Positions 35,221-43,696 of a DNA stretch of 64,000 nt are shown piece by piece. The notes under the pieces are model-generated. The model searched no databases. It had not been told where the DNA came from and worked only from the letters and a program-made list of their open reading frames with translations. The stretch covers positions 62,001 through 126,000 of the forward strand of contig NZ_JAIUMR010000005.1 in assembly GCF_022565475.1 (NCBI RefSeq). Reading direction: 5' to 3'. Position 1 is the first letter of the stretch, and each line of letters opens with the position of its first letter. Source of the DNA: Aliidiomarina sp. (GTDB lineage Bacteria; Pseudomonadota; Gammaproteobacteria; Enterobacterales; Alteromonadaceae). The position numbers and the translations under genes were made by a program.

Positions 35221-36933
35221 GTGGCTGAGCCGAATCCGCAAACCGGGCGTACCGGTGATATTAGCCGGGCGCCAGTTGGTTGGGGTAATATTGTTAAGTT
35301 TTATAGTCAGCGGCGACTACTGACGATTTTCCTTTTGGGAATGGCTAGTGGTTACCCTTGGGTGATGATTGGCTCGTCGATGACGGCTTGGCTCAATGAA
35401 ATGGGCTTTACCCGCGCTACCATCGGATTTTTCGGTGCAGTTTTTGCAGCCTATTCGGTCAACTTTTTGTGGTCGCCATTGGTCGATCGCATCAAGATCC
35501 CGTTGCTCAGCGACTGGTTAGGTCACCGCCGTGGTTGGATCTTGTTTTGCCAATTTGGCGTCGCCGCCGCTTGTTTCGTGCTAGCACAAATCGACTTTAC
35601 CGAAAGTTTGCGCCTAGCGGGCATGGTGGCGTTAACCATTGCCATTTTTTCTGCGACCCAAGATATTGCCATTGATGCTTATCGTATCGACTCGGTGGGT
35701 GAGCATGAGGCACGCGTCCAGTCAGCAGCCGCGGCAATGGCAACGGCGGGCTGGTGGACCGGTTTTGCAGGGCTCGGCGCCATACCTTTCTTCTTAACCG
35801 ACACCTCAACCTCGACAACCTTCGCGTTTCTTTTACAAGGCATGGCTTGGCCTCAGGTCTATCAAATTCTTGCGGCGATGATGTTATTGCTAAGTGCTGG
35901 CGTTTGGTTGGCTCAAGAGCCGAAAACGTCGCGAGGCGCGCAGCAACGCGAAGCGGAACTCCATTACCAACAGGCAGCAGCAGCCGAGCCAAAACGCATG
36001 CTCGCATTGATGGCTCTGGCATTGGGCTTGCTCGGCTTAGTCATCGCCGCATTTAGCGGTGTGGTATCACAAGTCAACTTAGCCTTGAATGGAGCGCCAG
36101 GCATTGTCGGCTGGCTATTGTGGTTGCTTTTATTCGCCTCGGTGTTATATCCCTTGGCGAAAATTCTACTTCATTTCAATCGCGAGACGCCCGTTGCACA
36201 AGGGTATACACAGCCACTTCGGATTGGCTTAAGTCATCGTACGACAGCGTGGCTGGTGGTGACCTTAGTCGAGCCTTTGGCGGAATTCTTCCGCCGTAAC
36301 GGTCCGCGTTTTGCGTTGTCCATTTTGCTATTTGTGCTCTTGTTCAAAGTCGGTGAAGCTTTTCTTGGGCGTATGTCGATTGTGTTTTACCAAGAGGTCG
36401 GCTTCACCAATGCCGAGATTGGGCTATATTCGAAACTAGTGAACTGGTGGGTCACCATCGCGTTTGCCCTGATAGGCTCCTATGTGACGATGCGCATTGG
36501 TATTTTAAAAGGACTGTTTATCGGTGGTAGTGCCATGGCGGCGAGTAACCTGCTGTTTTCGGCTTTGGCCTTGGTGGGTCCGAATAAAGCCTTATTGCTG
36601 GCAGCGGTAATCACCGACGGATTCACCTCAGCGTGGTCAACGGTCGCCTTTGTTGCCCTCATTAGTTTGCTCGCCAATCGTGCTTTTACGGCCACTCAAT
36701 ATGCGCTGATGGCGTCAATCGGTACTCTCGGTCGCACCGTCTTAGCAGCGTATAGCGGTGTTGTGGTTGACTGGTTAAATGGCAACTGGGCGTTGTTCTT
36801 CTTGTTGACGACTGTCATGGTCATTCCAAGTTTACTGTTTTTGTGGGCAATACGCCGTGATGTGCAGAAACTCGAGGACGATAACCGTGCACGCCAAGCG
36901 GCATGGGATCGTGAAAACGGAGAGCTACCATGA
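35221..36933 (+). CDS. ampG: AmpG-family muropeptide permease
   Basis: A 570-residue major-facilitator protein, longer than E. coli AmpG (491). About 13-14 hydrophobic segments are visible; the first part matches AmpG (LLTIFLLGMASGYPWVMIGSSMTAWL, FLWSPLVDRI, FSATQDIAIDAYRID). A hydrophilic loop and two extra segments around 245-350 account for the extra length. AmpG imports anhydromuropeptides for cell-wall recycling and, in many relatives, feeds beta-lactamase induction. It begins with GTG three bases after the cyclophilin stop and overlaps panE by 4 bases. Confidence 0.9.
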   Translation: MAEPNPQTGRTGDISRAPVGWGNIVKFYSQRRLLTIFLLGMASGYPWVMIGSSMTAWLNEMGFTRATIGFFGAVFAAYSVNFLWSPLVDRIKIPLLSDWLGHRRGWILFCQFGVAAACFVLAQIDFTESLRLAGMVALTIAIFSATQDIAIDAYRIDSVGEHEARVQSAAAAMATAGWWTGFAGLGAIPFFLTDTSTSTTFAFLLQGMAWPQVYQILAAMMLLLSAGVWLAQEPKTSRGAQQREAELHYQQAAAAEPKRMLALMALALGLLGLVIAAFSGVVSQVNLALNGAPGIVGWLLWLLLFASVLYPLAKILLHFNRETPVAQGYTQPLRIGLSHRTTAWLVVTLVEPLAEFFRRNGPRFALSILLFVLLFKVGEAFLGRMSIVFYQEVGFTNAEIGLYSKLVNWWVTIAFALIGSYVTMRIGILKGLFIGGSAMAASNLLFSALALVGPNKALLLAAVITDGFTSAWSTVAFVALISLLANRAFTATQYALMASIGTLGRTVLAAYSGVVVDWLNGNWALFFLLTTVMVIPSLLFLWAIRRDVQKLEDDNRARQAAWDRENGELP

Positions 36934-37826
36934 CCCGTTGGGTTGTCGTTGGGACTGGCGCGTTGGGGTCGCACTGGGCCGCAGCGTTATCGCGTGCTGG
37001 TGAAGATGTTCAGCTCTATGTCCGCGACCGGCAACACAAACAGCTAGACATAACAACGTCAGTGCACGAGCAAATTTCACACAGTTCGTTGCCCGTCTGC
37101 CAAACGGCAGCAGCTGCCGGGAAAGATGCCGTGTGGCTGGTTTTCGTCAAAGCATGGCAACTTGAACCGCTGCTGTTACAGCTTGTCGATGAAGGTCTAC
37201 CGCAGCAGGCTCAACTGATTGTGAGTCATAATGGAATGGGGGCTGCAGAGGAGTTGATTCAAGAGCATCCTGACTGGCAGGTATTTGATTTAGTCACGAC
37301 GCACGGTGCTTGGCGGCAGGATCGTTATCATTCAATTTTGGCGGGGCTGGGGCATAGTTGGCTCGGTGCAAGACACGCTGCTGCACAACCACAATGGTTT
37401 ACAACGCTAGCCGCCGCTTTTCCACCGTTAACTTGGACCGACGATATTACGCTACGGCGCTGGCATAAACTCGCCATTAATTGTGCAATCAATCCGCTAG
37501 CGACACTGGCACAAAGTAGTAATGGCGTACTTCGCAGTGATTCGGCGCGAACAAAGATTCGTGCCGTGTGTGAGGAAATAGCGAAAGTAAACCTTGCGCT
37601 TGACGCCAATGAGTTAGAGGCGCAAGTCCATGAAGTGATCCGAGCAACTGCAGGCAATCGATGTAGTATGCTACAAGATATTACCGCAGGGCGGCGCACC
37701 GAAATCGATTACCTCAACGGCTTTATTTGTCGACAAGGTGTGGAAAAACAAATCGTTACGCGAACAAATTGCGAATTAGCAGATCAAATTCGCGTGTTGG
37801 AGGCGTCGGCGAACCCCCAGCTTTAG
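36930..37826 (+). CDS. panE: 2-dehydropantoate 2-reductase (ketopantoate reductase)
   Basis: A 298-residue NADPH enzyme of pantothenate synthesis. The Rossmann motif is VVGTGALGSHWAAAL at 6-20. The catalytic Lys is in RRWHKLAINCAINPLATL, and the substrate-binding segment SMLQDITAGRRTEIDYLNGF is almost exact for ApbA/PanE. The ATG overlaps the ampG stop. No panB or panC is nearby, so the pathway genes are scattered. It is followed by a 112-base gap with the kynA control region. Confidence 0.93.
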   Translation: MTRWVVVGTGALGSHWAAALSRAGEDVQLYVRDRQHKQLDITTSVHEQISHSSLPVCQTAAAAGKDAVWLVFVKAWQLEPLLLQLVDEGLPQQAQLIVSHNGMGAAEELIQEHPDWQVFDLVTTHGAWRQDRYHSILAGLGHSWLGARHAAAQPQWFTTLAAAFPPLTWTDDITLRRWHKLAINCAINPLATLAQSSNGVLRSDSARTKIRAVCEEIAKVNLALDANELEAQVHEVIRATAGNRCSMLQDITAGRRTEIDYLNGFICRQGVEKQIVTRTNCELADQIRVLEASANPQL

Positions 37827-37859
37827 CTCGTGTTGAATGTTATGTGCAATGTTGCAATT

Positions 37860-37902
37860 CTGTTATTTTCTATGTTTCAGAATGTAACAGATACTGAAAC
37901 AT
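37860..37902. promoter_or_regulatory. Overlapping inverted repeats upstream of kynA
   Basis: ATGTTTCAG (37872-37880) and CTGAAACAT (37894-37902) are a perfect 9-bp inverted repeat with a 13-base spacer. CTGTTA (37860-37865) and TAACAG (37885-37890) form a second, interlocked one. The spacing of one to two helical turns suggests a dimeric repressor or activator site. The AT-rich stretch after it (37903-37920) could hold the -10. The regulator is unknown. Confidence 0.5.
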
Positions 37903-37938
37903 GTAAATAAATATAAAAATAGAAAGGGCTCCGGCGAT

Positions 37939-39024
37939 ATGAAGAAAACGTATGACCCCGTTTACTACGGTGACTATCTCGGTTTGGATCGATTATTGTC
38001 GGCACAGCAACCGGTCAGTCCAAAATATGGACCAGAAGCGCATGAAGAAATGCTTTTTATTATTGTTCATCAAGCCTACGAACTCTGGTTTAAGCAGATT
38101 ATTCATGAGCTGCGTTCGGTACTCACGATCTTTAAGCAAACCAGCATCGCCGATGAACAATTGATGACGCTGGTACATCGATTACAAAGGGTGGTGACCA
38201 TTCAAAATTTACTCAATCAGCAGATTGACGTAATGGAAACCATGACAGCTCAGGAATTCCTTGAATTTCGTGACTACTTGGTACCCGCGTCCGGATTCCA
38301 AAGTATTCAGTTTAAAGAAATCGAAATTTCGCTGGGGGTTAAACGGGATAAGCGTATTGCCTTCGACCAAGCGTCGTTTTATAACCGTATCAATGATGAC
38401 GACCGCGCCTATTTGGCTGCGCTGGAAGAACAACCGGATTTATTCAGTCTGGTTGACGCTTGGCTTGCGCGGATGCCGTTTTTGGAGCAAGAAGATTTTA
38501 GTTTTTGGCAACATTATCAGCGCGCAATTGAATCGCAGCTTGAGCATGATGAAGGCATTGTCCGTGGAAATCCGTTATTAAGCGCGGAAGAAGTGGAAAC
38601 GGAACTGAAAGAACTAGCGAGTACGCGTGCTAATTTTGCAGCTTTGTTTGATAGTGAACTTTATGAAGAAATGCGTGCTGCCGGTCGTGTACGCCTATCG
38701 CAACGGGCTTTGCAAGCAGCATTGTTCATCCACTTGTATCGCGAAGAGCCAGCATTCAACTTACCTTATCAAGTCCTTGATTCACTTGCTGATATCGATG
38801 AAAACCTAACGATTTGGCGTTACCGACATGTCATGATGGTGCAGCGTATGCTGGGTTCAAAGATTGGCACGGGTGGCTCGTCAGGACACGAGTATTTAAA
38901 AAAGACGACCGAAAAAAATCGCATTTTTGCTGATTTTATGAACTTGGCGACGTATTTGGTTCCAAAGTCGACTTTACCTAATTTGCCGACCAATGTGCGG
39001 GATAAATTAAGACGAGGTATTTAA
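37939..39024 (+). CDS. kynA: Tryptophan 2,3-dioxygenase
   Basis: A 361-residue heme dioxygenase opening tryptophan to N-formylkynurenine. The heme-ligand His is H297 in WRYRHVMMVQRMLG, followed by the SKIGTGGSSGHEYL motif. The active-site region HQAYELWFKQ has H44, and R111 in FLEFRDYLVPASGFQS should bind the substrate carboxylate. The family average is about 280 residues; this protein has additional residues between 160 and 260. AAAGGG precedes the ATG. No kynB or kynU is next to it; instead a short PriC-like frame follows immediately, sharing no gap. Confidence 0.93.
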   Translation: MKKTYDPVYYGDYLGLDRLLSAQQPVSPKYGPEAHEEMLFIIVHQAYELWFKQIIHELRSVLTIFKQTSIADEQLMTLVHRLQRVVTIQNLLNQQIDVMETMTAQEFLEFRDYLVPASGFQSIQFKEIEISLGVKRDKRIAFDQASFYNRINDDDRAYLAALEEQPDLFSLVDAWLARMPFLEQEDFSFWQHYQRAIESQLEHDEGIVRGNPLLSAEEVETELKELASTRANFAALFDSELYEEMRAAGRVRLSQRALQAALFIHLYREEPAFNLPYQVLDSLADIDENLTIWRYRHVMMVQRMLGSKIGTGGSSGHEYLKKTTEKNRIFADFMNLATYLVPKSTLPNLPTNVRDKLRRGI

Positions 39025-39303
39025 ATGTTTCCGGGGCTTAATGAAACGCAAGGAAAGACGGAAGCCGTGTTTGCGCAATTGCGCGAACGCGCAAAACACT
39101 TTCCCCCAGAATTAAACGAAGAGTGGTTTGATCAAGGGCTTTTCAAAACCCGCAGCACAGAGATTAGTGATTACCTTGCTGAAGCAGAAAAAAACGCATA
39201 TTCGCTGCTTCGCTTGGAGCCTTCATCGCCCGTGTACGGATTTATGAGTAACGCCGTGCAAGAGCAGCTTACCGCTTTAGTTCAAGCACTTTACCGACCT
39301 TAA
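39025..39303 (+). CDS. Short PriC-like protein (N-terminal domain only)
   Basis: A 92-residue protein starting directly after the kynA stop with GAGG upstream, so translation is coupled. Its FDQGLFKTRSTEISDYLAEA segment (about 35-54) parallels the N-terminal region of E. coli PriC, which reads FDRHLFQTRATTLQACLDEA. The AVQEQLTALVQAL helix near the end parallels the PriC segment EHLAAQLEAIA. E. coli PriC has 175 residues; the C-terminal half is missing, and a terminator follows within 13 bases, so no frameshifted remainder is present. PriC helps reload DnaB at stalled forks; whether this short form does so is unknown. Confidence 0.6.
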   Translation: MFPGLNETQGKTEAVFAQLRERAKHFPPELNEEWFDQGLFKTRSTEISDYLAEAEKNAYSLLRLEPSSPVYGFMSNAVQEQLTALVQALYRP

Positions 39304-39315
39304 TCTTGTTCGCAG

Positions 39316-39342
39316 AATGGCGCTAAATAGGCGCCATTTTTT
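39316..39342 (+). terminator. Terminator after the kynA/PriC-like operon
   Basis: AATGGCGC, 7-base loop, GCGCCATT followed by TTTT. Confidence 0.85.
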
Positions 39343-39427
39343 GCTTCGTGTATCAGTAAAGCCGAATATTTCCTTTTTCGTACCCACAAATTAATCACAA
39401 ACGTTGCGTAAAAAGGTCAATTTACCC

Positions 39428-39455
39428 TTGCATCCCTTATACGTTTTGATATAGT
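39428..39455 (+). promoter_or_regulatory. Promoter for the TonB-dependent receptor gene
   Basis: TTGCAT (39428-39433), a 16-base spacer and TATAGT (39450-39455) with an extended TG (39447-39448). It predicts a leader of about 230 bases. Confidence 0.6.
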
Positions 39456-39692
39456 CAAAGCGTTGAGACGCAGAAAGTGAACGATTAAATCACATTTTTG
39501 TGACAATTTGACACTTTCCGGCGCTCACAGAGTTTGTTACAACCTTGTGTACTTTTGAGTCGCTTCATCATTGAAGTGTTTGAAAAAGTAAAAAATTTAG
39601 AGCAACAGGAACCTTGAGGTTCCGATCTGTTTGTCTTGCTTCGAGGCAAACTAAACCTAAAAATCACAAAATGTGATCCAGGGAGAAACTAC
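39456..39692 (+). other. Structured leader upstream of the receptor gene
   Basis: A stretch of 237 bases without a gene. It holds TCACA-N4-TGTGA (39490-39503), a possible alternative -35 TTGACA (39508-39513), a GGAACC/GGTTCC hairpin (39608-39623), a TTTGTCT/AGGCAAA hairpin (39630-39650), and ATCACA-N3-TGTGAT (39663-39677) just before the ribosome site. No known riboswitch class was recognised. Confidence 0.5.
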
Positions 39693-42425
39693 ATGTACAC
39701 CAACAATAAATTGGCGAAATCTATTCGCTTGGCACTGATGTTCGGTGCTACTGCTACGGCGATGACTGGCATTGCGTCAGCTCAAGACCAGGAGCAGGAA
39801 GAAGAAGCAGCAGAGCGCGTTGAGCGTATCCAAGTTACTGGTTCGCGCATTCAGCGTACCGACATGGAAGGCGCACTACCCGTTACAGTAATCGACCGTC
39901 AGTCGATTGAACTGTCTGGTGAAATTTCAGCTGCAGACCTCATCCGTAATACAACATTTAACAGTGCGGGTTCTTTCCGTCCACAGTCAGGTTCTTCTGC
40001 TCAAGGTGTGAGCCAGGTGAACATGCGTGGTCTCGGTGCGAGCCGTACACTTGTACTTGTTGACGGTCGTCGTTTAACGATGTCTCCTTCAACGGGTTCA
40101 TCACAAGACTTAAACTCAATCCCTATGGGTGCCATTGAGCGTATCGAAATTCTGTCTGACGGTGCGTCAGCGGTTTACGGTTCTGATGCAATCGGTGGAG
40201 TAATCAACGTTATCACGCGTCGTGACTTCAACGGTGCTGAACTGACGCTTGGTCGTGGTGAAGTCTCTGTTCCATCTGACGGCGGTGACCGTGAGAACGG
40301 TTCTGCGGTATTTGGCGCGTCTTCAGACACCACTAGCGTGATCGGCGGTGTGTCATGGAACAAGCGTGAAATCATTTTTGAAAACGCTTATCCGTGGGTA
40401 CAACCAGGCTCGTCAATCTATGGAAACAACTGGCGCCCAGCGTCTGAAGCTGTTTTCCGTGAAGTTCCGGGTGGTTGTGCAGAAGATAATTTCTTTAACA
40501 TTACTGTGAGTGGCTTGGAACGTTGTCAATTTAACTTTAATGCGACGAATGCAAATGAAGCGTCAACAGCAAACGAAGCATTATTTGTTAAAGTTCAGCA
40601 CGACATCAACAACGATTGGCGCTTATACTCGAATGCCAACATTGCGCGTACTAGCTCGTTCGGACGTTATGCTCCAGCACCGGACTCGAATATTTTTTAT
40701 TCTGGTTTAGCTACTCCTGCAGACAGCTATAACAACCCAACTAACCCGAATGCGTGGATGTATGACCCACGCAACCCGAACAGCGTCGCGTTCGATCCGT
40801 CTGTTGGTGATCCACAAGACGTGTTCTTCTATCACCGTTTTGCTGCTATGGGTAATCGAGACAGTGAAGTTGACAACGAAAACGTTGACTTTTTAGTTGG
40901 TGCTGAGGGTCGTGTCGGTGGATTTGACCTCGATTTCGGCGTTCGCCGCGTTCGTAACAAAACGTCTGACATTGGTAACGGTTACTTAGCAGCTTCGACT
41001 GCTTGGTCAAACGTTAATAATTTCAATCCAGGTTACTGTGCTGACGGTTCGTTTGACGCTGCATCTTGCCGTTTCGGTTATGATATCCAAAACCCCTCGA
41101 ATAACCCGCAAGGTATTCTGTCAGCTGGTGTCGTAACAATTTCCCGTATTTCTACCTTTGATATCGATGAAATCTACGCGTCTGCTGGTTTCGAGATCAC
41201 TGAAATCGGCGGCGGTATGATGCAAGGTTTCGTGGGTATCGAGCGTCGTGATGAGCGTTATCAAGATAAGTACGATTCACAGTCAGAGGCTGGATTAGTC
41301 GGTGGTTCAGCAGGTAACTCAGCCGGTGGTGGCCGAGATGTTACCGCAGCATACTTCGAGATCTTAGCGCCATTAACTTATGATCTGGAAATGTCTGTTG
41401 CTGGTCGTTTCGATGACTACTCTGACTACGGTTCAGACTTCTCACCAAAAGTGAGCTTGCGCTGGCAGCCAATGGACAACCTATTGATTCGTGGTTCTTA
41501 CGGGTTAGGTTTCCGCGCACCAACGCTTGATGTTTTGACTCAGTTAACATCATTCTCTGCTGATTCCGTACGCGACGCAAGAACGTGTGAAATCCTGTCA
41601 GGTGATCCAAACTTAGCTTGTCAGGTAAATGCATACTATATTGCAAACCCAGATCTGAGTTCAGAGTCATCGACTCAGTATTCTTTGGGTGTCGCTTATC
41701 AACCGACTGAGTGGTTGAACTTCACTGTGGATTATTACAATATCGAAATCGATGATCGTATTCGTTCGTATAGCTCACAGAACTTGATCGATGCAGAAAT
41801 GGCTGGTGATCCAATTCCAGATGGATTGGGTGTTACTCGCGATTCTAACGGTGCTATCACTCGGATCGATGCAGGTTTTGGTAACGCAGGTACCTTAGAA
41901 ACTTCAGGTTTTGACATCAACGTTCGTACAGAGTTCGATTTTGGCGACATGGGTGCATTAACCTCTAACTTGAACTTGTCACACATCATCGATTACAAAA
42001 CCGATGGTGGTCGTAACGAAGTGAAAGATCGTGGTTTACCACAACAGCGTATCACCTTACAGAACCAATACACTTGGGGTGACTTCACCGCGGCGTGGAA
42101 CATTAATGTCATCGGTACTCAGTACACCTTCGTTGAAGCACGCAATGATGAAGGCGTATTCCCGAACTGTAGTGGCGCTGGTGCTGGTGTAACAACCGCA
42201 CGTTGTGGTAACTGGGGTACGTGGACCACTCACGATCTACAGTTAAGCTACAACACACCTTGGAACGGTCGTGTGACTGTTGGTGCACAGAACATCTTCG
42301 AAAAACTTCCGAAGATTGACGTCATCGACGGTTCAGAGTACGGCTTTGGTGGTCGAGGATACAACTTCAACCTTTACAACGCGTTCGGTCGTATTACTTA
42401 CGTTCGTTACACGCAACGTTTCTAA
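39693..42425 (+). CDS. TonB-dependent outer-membrane receptor
   Basis: A 910-residue receptor from ATG 39693 with GGGAGA upstream. A Sec signal (LALMFGATATAMTGIASA) is followed by an acidic linker (QDQEQEEEAAERVERIQVTG, a TonB-box region), a plug domain (TLVLVDGRRLTMSP, ERIEILSDGASAVYGSDAIGGVINVIT) and a large barrel ending in VRYTQRF with the expected terminal Phe. Gly/Asn/Asp-rich loops are long. Codon use looks strongly biased (GGT, CGT, AAC), suggesting high expression. It precedes a DUF3450/TtpC/ExbB/ExbD/TonB cluster that probably energises it. Substrate unknown; peptides, iron or polysaccharides are all possible. Confidence 0.93.
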   Translation: MYTNNKLAKSIRLALMFGATATAMTGIASAQDQEQEEEAAERVERIQVTGSRIQRTDMEGALPVTVIDRQSIELSGEISAADLIRNTTFNSAGSFRPQSGSSAQGVSQVNMRGLGASRTLVLVDGRRLTMSPSTGSSQDLNSIPMGAIERIEILSDGASAVYGSDAIGGVINVITRRDFNGAELTLGRGEVSVPSDGGDRENGSAVFGASSDTTSVIGGVSWNKREIIFENAYPWVQPGSSIYGNNWRPASEAVFREVPGGCAEDNFFNITVSGLERCQFNFNATNANEASTANEALFVKVQHDINNDWRLYSNANIARTSSFGRYAPAPDSNIFYSGLATPADSYNNPTNPNAWMYDPRNPNSVAFDPSVGDPQDVFFYHRFAAMGNRDSEVDNENVDFLVGAEGRVGGFDLDFGVRRVRNKTSDIGNGYLAASTAWSNVNNFNPGYCADGSFDAASCRFGYDIQNPSNNPQGILSAGVVTISRISTFDIDEIYASAGFEITEIGGGMMQGFVGIERRDERYQDKYDSQSEAGLVGGSAGNSAGGGRDVTAAYFEILAPLTYDLEMSVAGRFDDYSDYGSDFSPKVSLRWQPMDNLLIRGSYGLGFRAPTLDVLTQLTSFSADSVRDARTCEILSGDPNLACQVNAYYIANPDLSSESSTQYSLGVAYQPTEWLNFTVDYYNIEIDDRIRSYSSQNLIDAEMAGDPIPDGLGVTRDSNGAITRIDAGFGNAGTLETSGFDINVRTEFDFGDMGALTSNLNLSHIIDYKTDGGRNEVKDRGLPQQRITLQNQYTWGDFTAAWNINVIGTQYTFVEARNDEGVFPNCSGAGAGVTTARCGNWGTWTTHDLQLSYNTPWNGRVTVGAQNIFEKLPKIDVIDGSEYGFGGRGYNFNLYNAFGRITYVRYTQRF

Positions 42426-42468
42426 GCACGGGCTCGCTTAGCGAGTTAAGTTAGAAGAGTAAAGCGAT

Positions 42469-42498
42469 AAACCGGCCCTCATCTGGGCCGGTTTTTTT
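42469..42498 (+). terminator. Terminator after the receptor gene
   Basis: AACCGGCCC, loop TCATCT, GGGCCGGTT followed by TTTTTT. A smaller CTCGC-TTA-GCGAG hairpin lies upstream at 42433-42445. Confidence 0.9.
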
Positions 42499-42907
42499 AT
42501 TGAAGAGAAAATTCCACCCTAGACGTTTTTACAAGTCCTCCTACCAGATCAATAGCTAGAGAACCTTTACATTCTATTCTGAGCAAAATTTGAACTATTT
42601 CTTGCAGATTTGTTCGAAATTCTTGTCCTTGGTGCACGGAACAAAGAAAAAATAGGGTGAAATCAATACATTTTTGTCAGAACCTTAAGACAAGGGTAAA
42701 TTGATTGAAAATGCCCGGTTGACACGCTTGGCGGGTTCATGGGAGTATTCAGACAATGCTATTTTCGCGAAATAGCGTATTTTTGGTGTAGAAAAACCTT
42801 TTTCATCACTCACACAACTGGGTCCTTAGCTTTACCAGGTGATGTTCGCAATTTTGTTCTAAACCTCGTAAGCAACGGATGAAGTTAAGTCAAATTGGTT
42901 GGGAACT
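42499..42907 (+). other. Control region of the DUF3450-TonB operon
   Basis: A 409-base AT-rich stretch without a gene. A consensus -35 TTGACA lies at 42719-42724, but its -10 partner is weak. A 7-bp hairpin GCTATTT/AAATAGC (42758-42776) is followed by GTATTTTT, resembling a weak terminator or attenuator ahead of the operon. No Fur box or riboswitch was recognised. Confidence 0.4.
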
Positions 42908-43696
42908 ATGACCACAGTAATCAAACGAAGCAAAATCGCTGCCGCCGTGGTAGGTGTGATGGCGCTGACAGGGGTAGGACTAGCGTCTGCTAGCAATCCG
43001 ACACTGTCACAGTTACAAGCTGAGCAAACACAAACAAACCGCGCTCAGGTTGCCTCTCAAGAGCGTATCGACTCTTTGTTCGAGCAAAGCCGTGAACTAC
43101 TCGGTGAATACCGTGCAGTTGTTGCGGAATTCGAAGCGCTGAAACTTTATAACGATCACGTACAAGCACTGGTTGATGACCAGAATGCCACGCTTGATTC
43201 GTTACAGCGTCAGATCGACGGCATCGAAGAAACACGTCAAGGCGTGGTTCCATTGATGTACAAAATGATCGACTCATTAGACGAATTCGTTCAGCTGGAT
43301 ATTCCAATTCACCGTGAACAGCGGGAGCGTCGAGTTGAGCGTCTACGTGACCTAATGACTCGTTCTAACGTGACTGACTCTGAGAAGTTCCGTCAAATCG
43401 TTGAAGCATACCAAATCGAGATGGATTACGGCGTAGGTCTAATCGCGTATCCGGGCACCCTGAGCTACGGCGGTCAAGACATCGCGGTTGACTATTTCCA
43501 TCTTGGCCGTGTTGCATTCTTAGCGCAGTCTCTGGATATGCGTAATGCATGGTTGTGGGACAACAGTGCTCGTGAATGGACGCGCGTTGATGACTCGTTC
43601 TTGAGCCCGTTAACACAAGCCATCCGTATGTCACGTCGCCAAACTGCGTATGACGTGGTACGTCTGCCAATCTTTGCCGCGGAGAATGCAGAATGA
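42908..43696 (+). CDS. DUF3450 family protein of TonB systems
   Basis: A 262-residue exported protein from ATG 42908 (a TTG three codons earlier is weaker). The signal peptide ends near GLASAS. A long helical coiled-coil region (about 33-110, heptad-like Leu/Ala/Gln) is followed by a globular C-terminal domain with MDYGVGLIAYPGTL and VAFLAQS motifs typical of DUF3450. The family almost always lies directly before TtpC-type MotA/TolQ/ExbB proteins, as here (4-base overlap). It probably works in the periplasm with TtpC to transmit energy to TonB. No enzymatic residues are visible. Confidence 0.85.
   Translation: MTTVIKRSKIAAAVVGVMALTGVGLASASNPTLSQLQAEQTQTNRAQVASQERIDSLFEQSRELLGEYRAVVAEFEALKLYNDHVQALVDDQNATLDSLQRQIDGIEETRQGVVPLMYKMIDSLDEFVQLDIPIHREQRERRVERLRDLMTRSNVTDSEKFRQIVEAYQIEMDYGVGLIAYPGTLSYGGQDIAVDYFHLGRVAFLAQSLDMRNAWLWDNSAREWTRVDDSFLSPLTQAIRMSRRQTAYDVVRLPIFAAENAE

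Noticed and set aside
39490..39503. CRP site upstream of the TonB-dependent receptor gene
   Set aside because: The half-sites are in the order TCACA...TGTGA with a 4-base spacer, the reverse of the CRP arrangement TGTGA-N6-TCACA.
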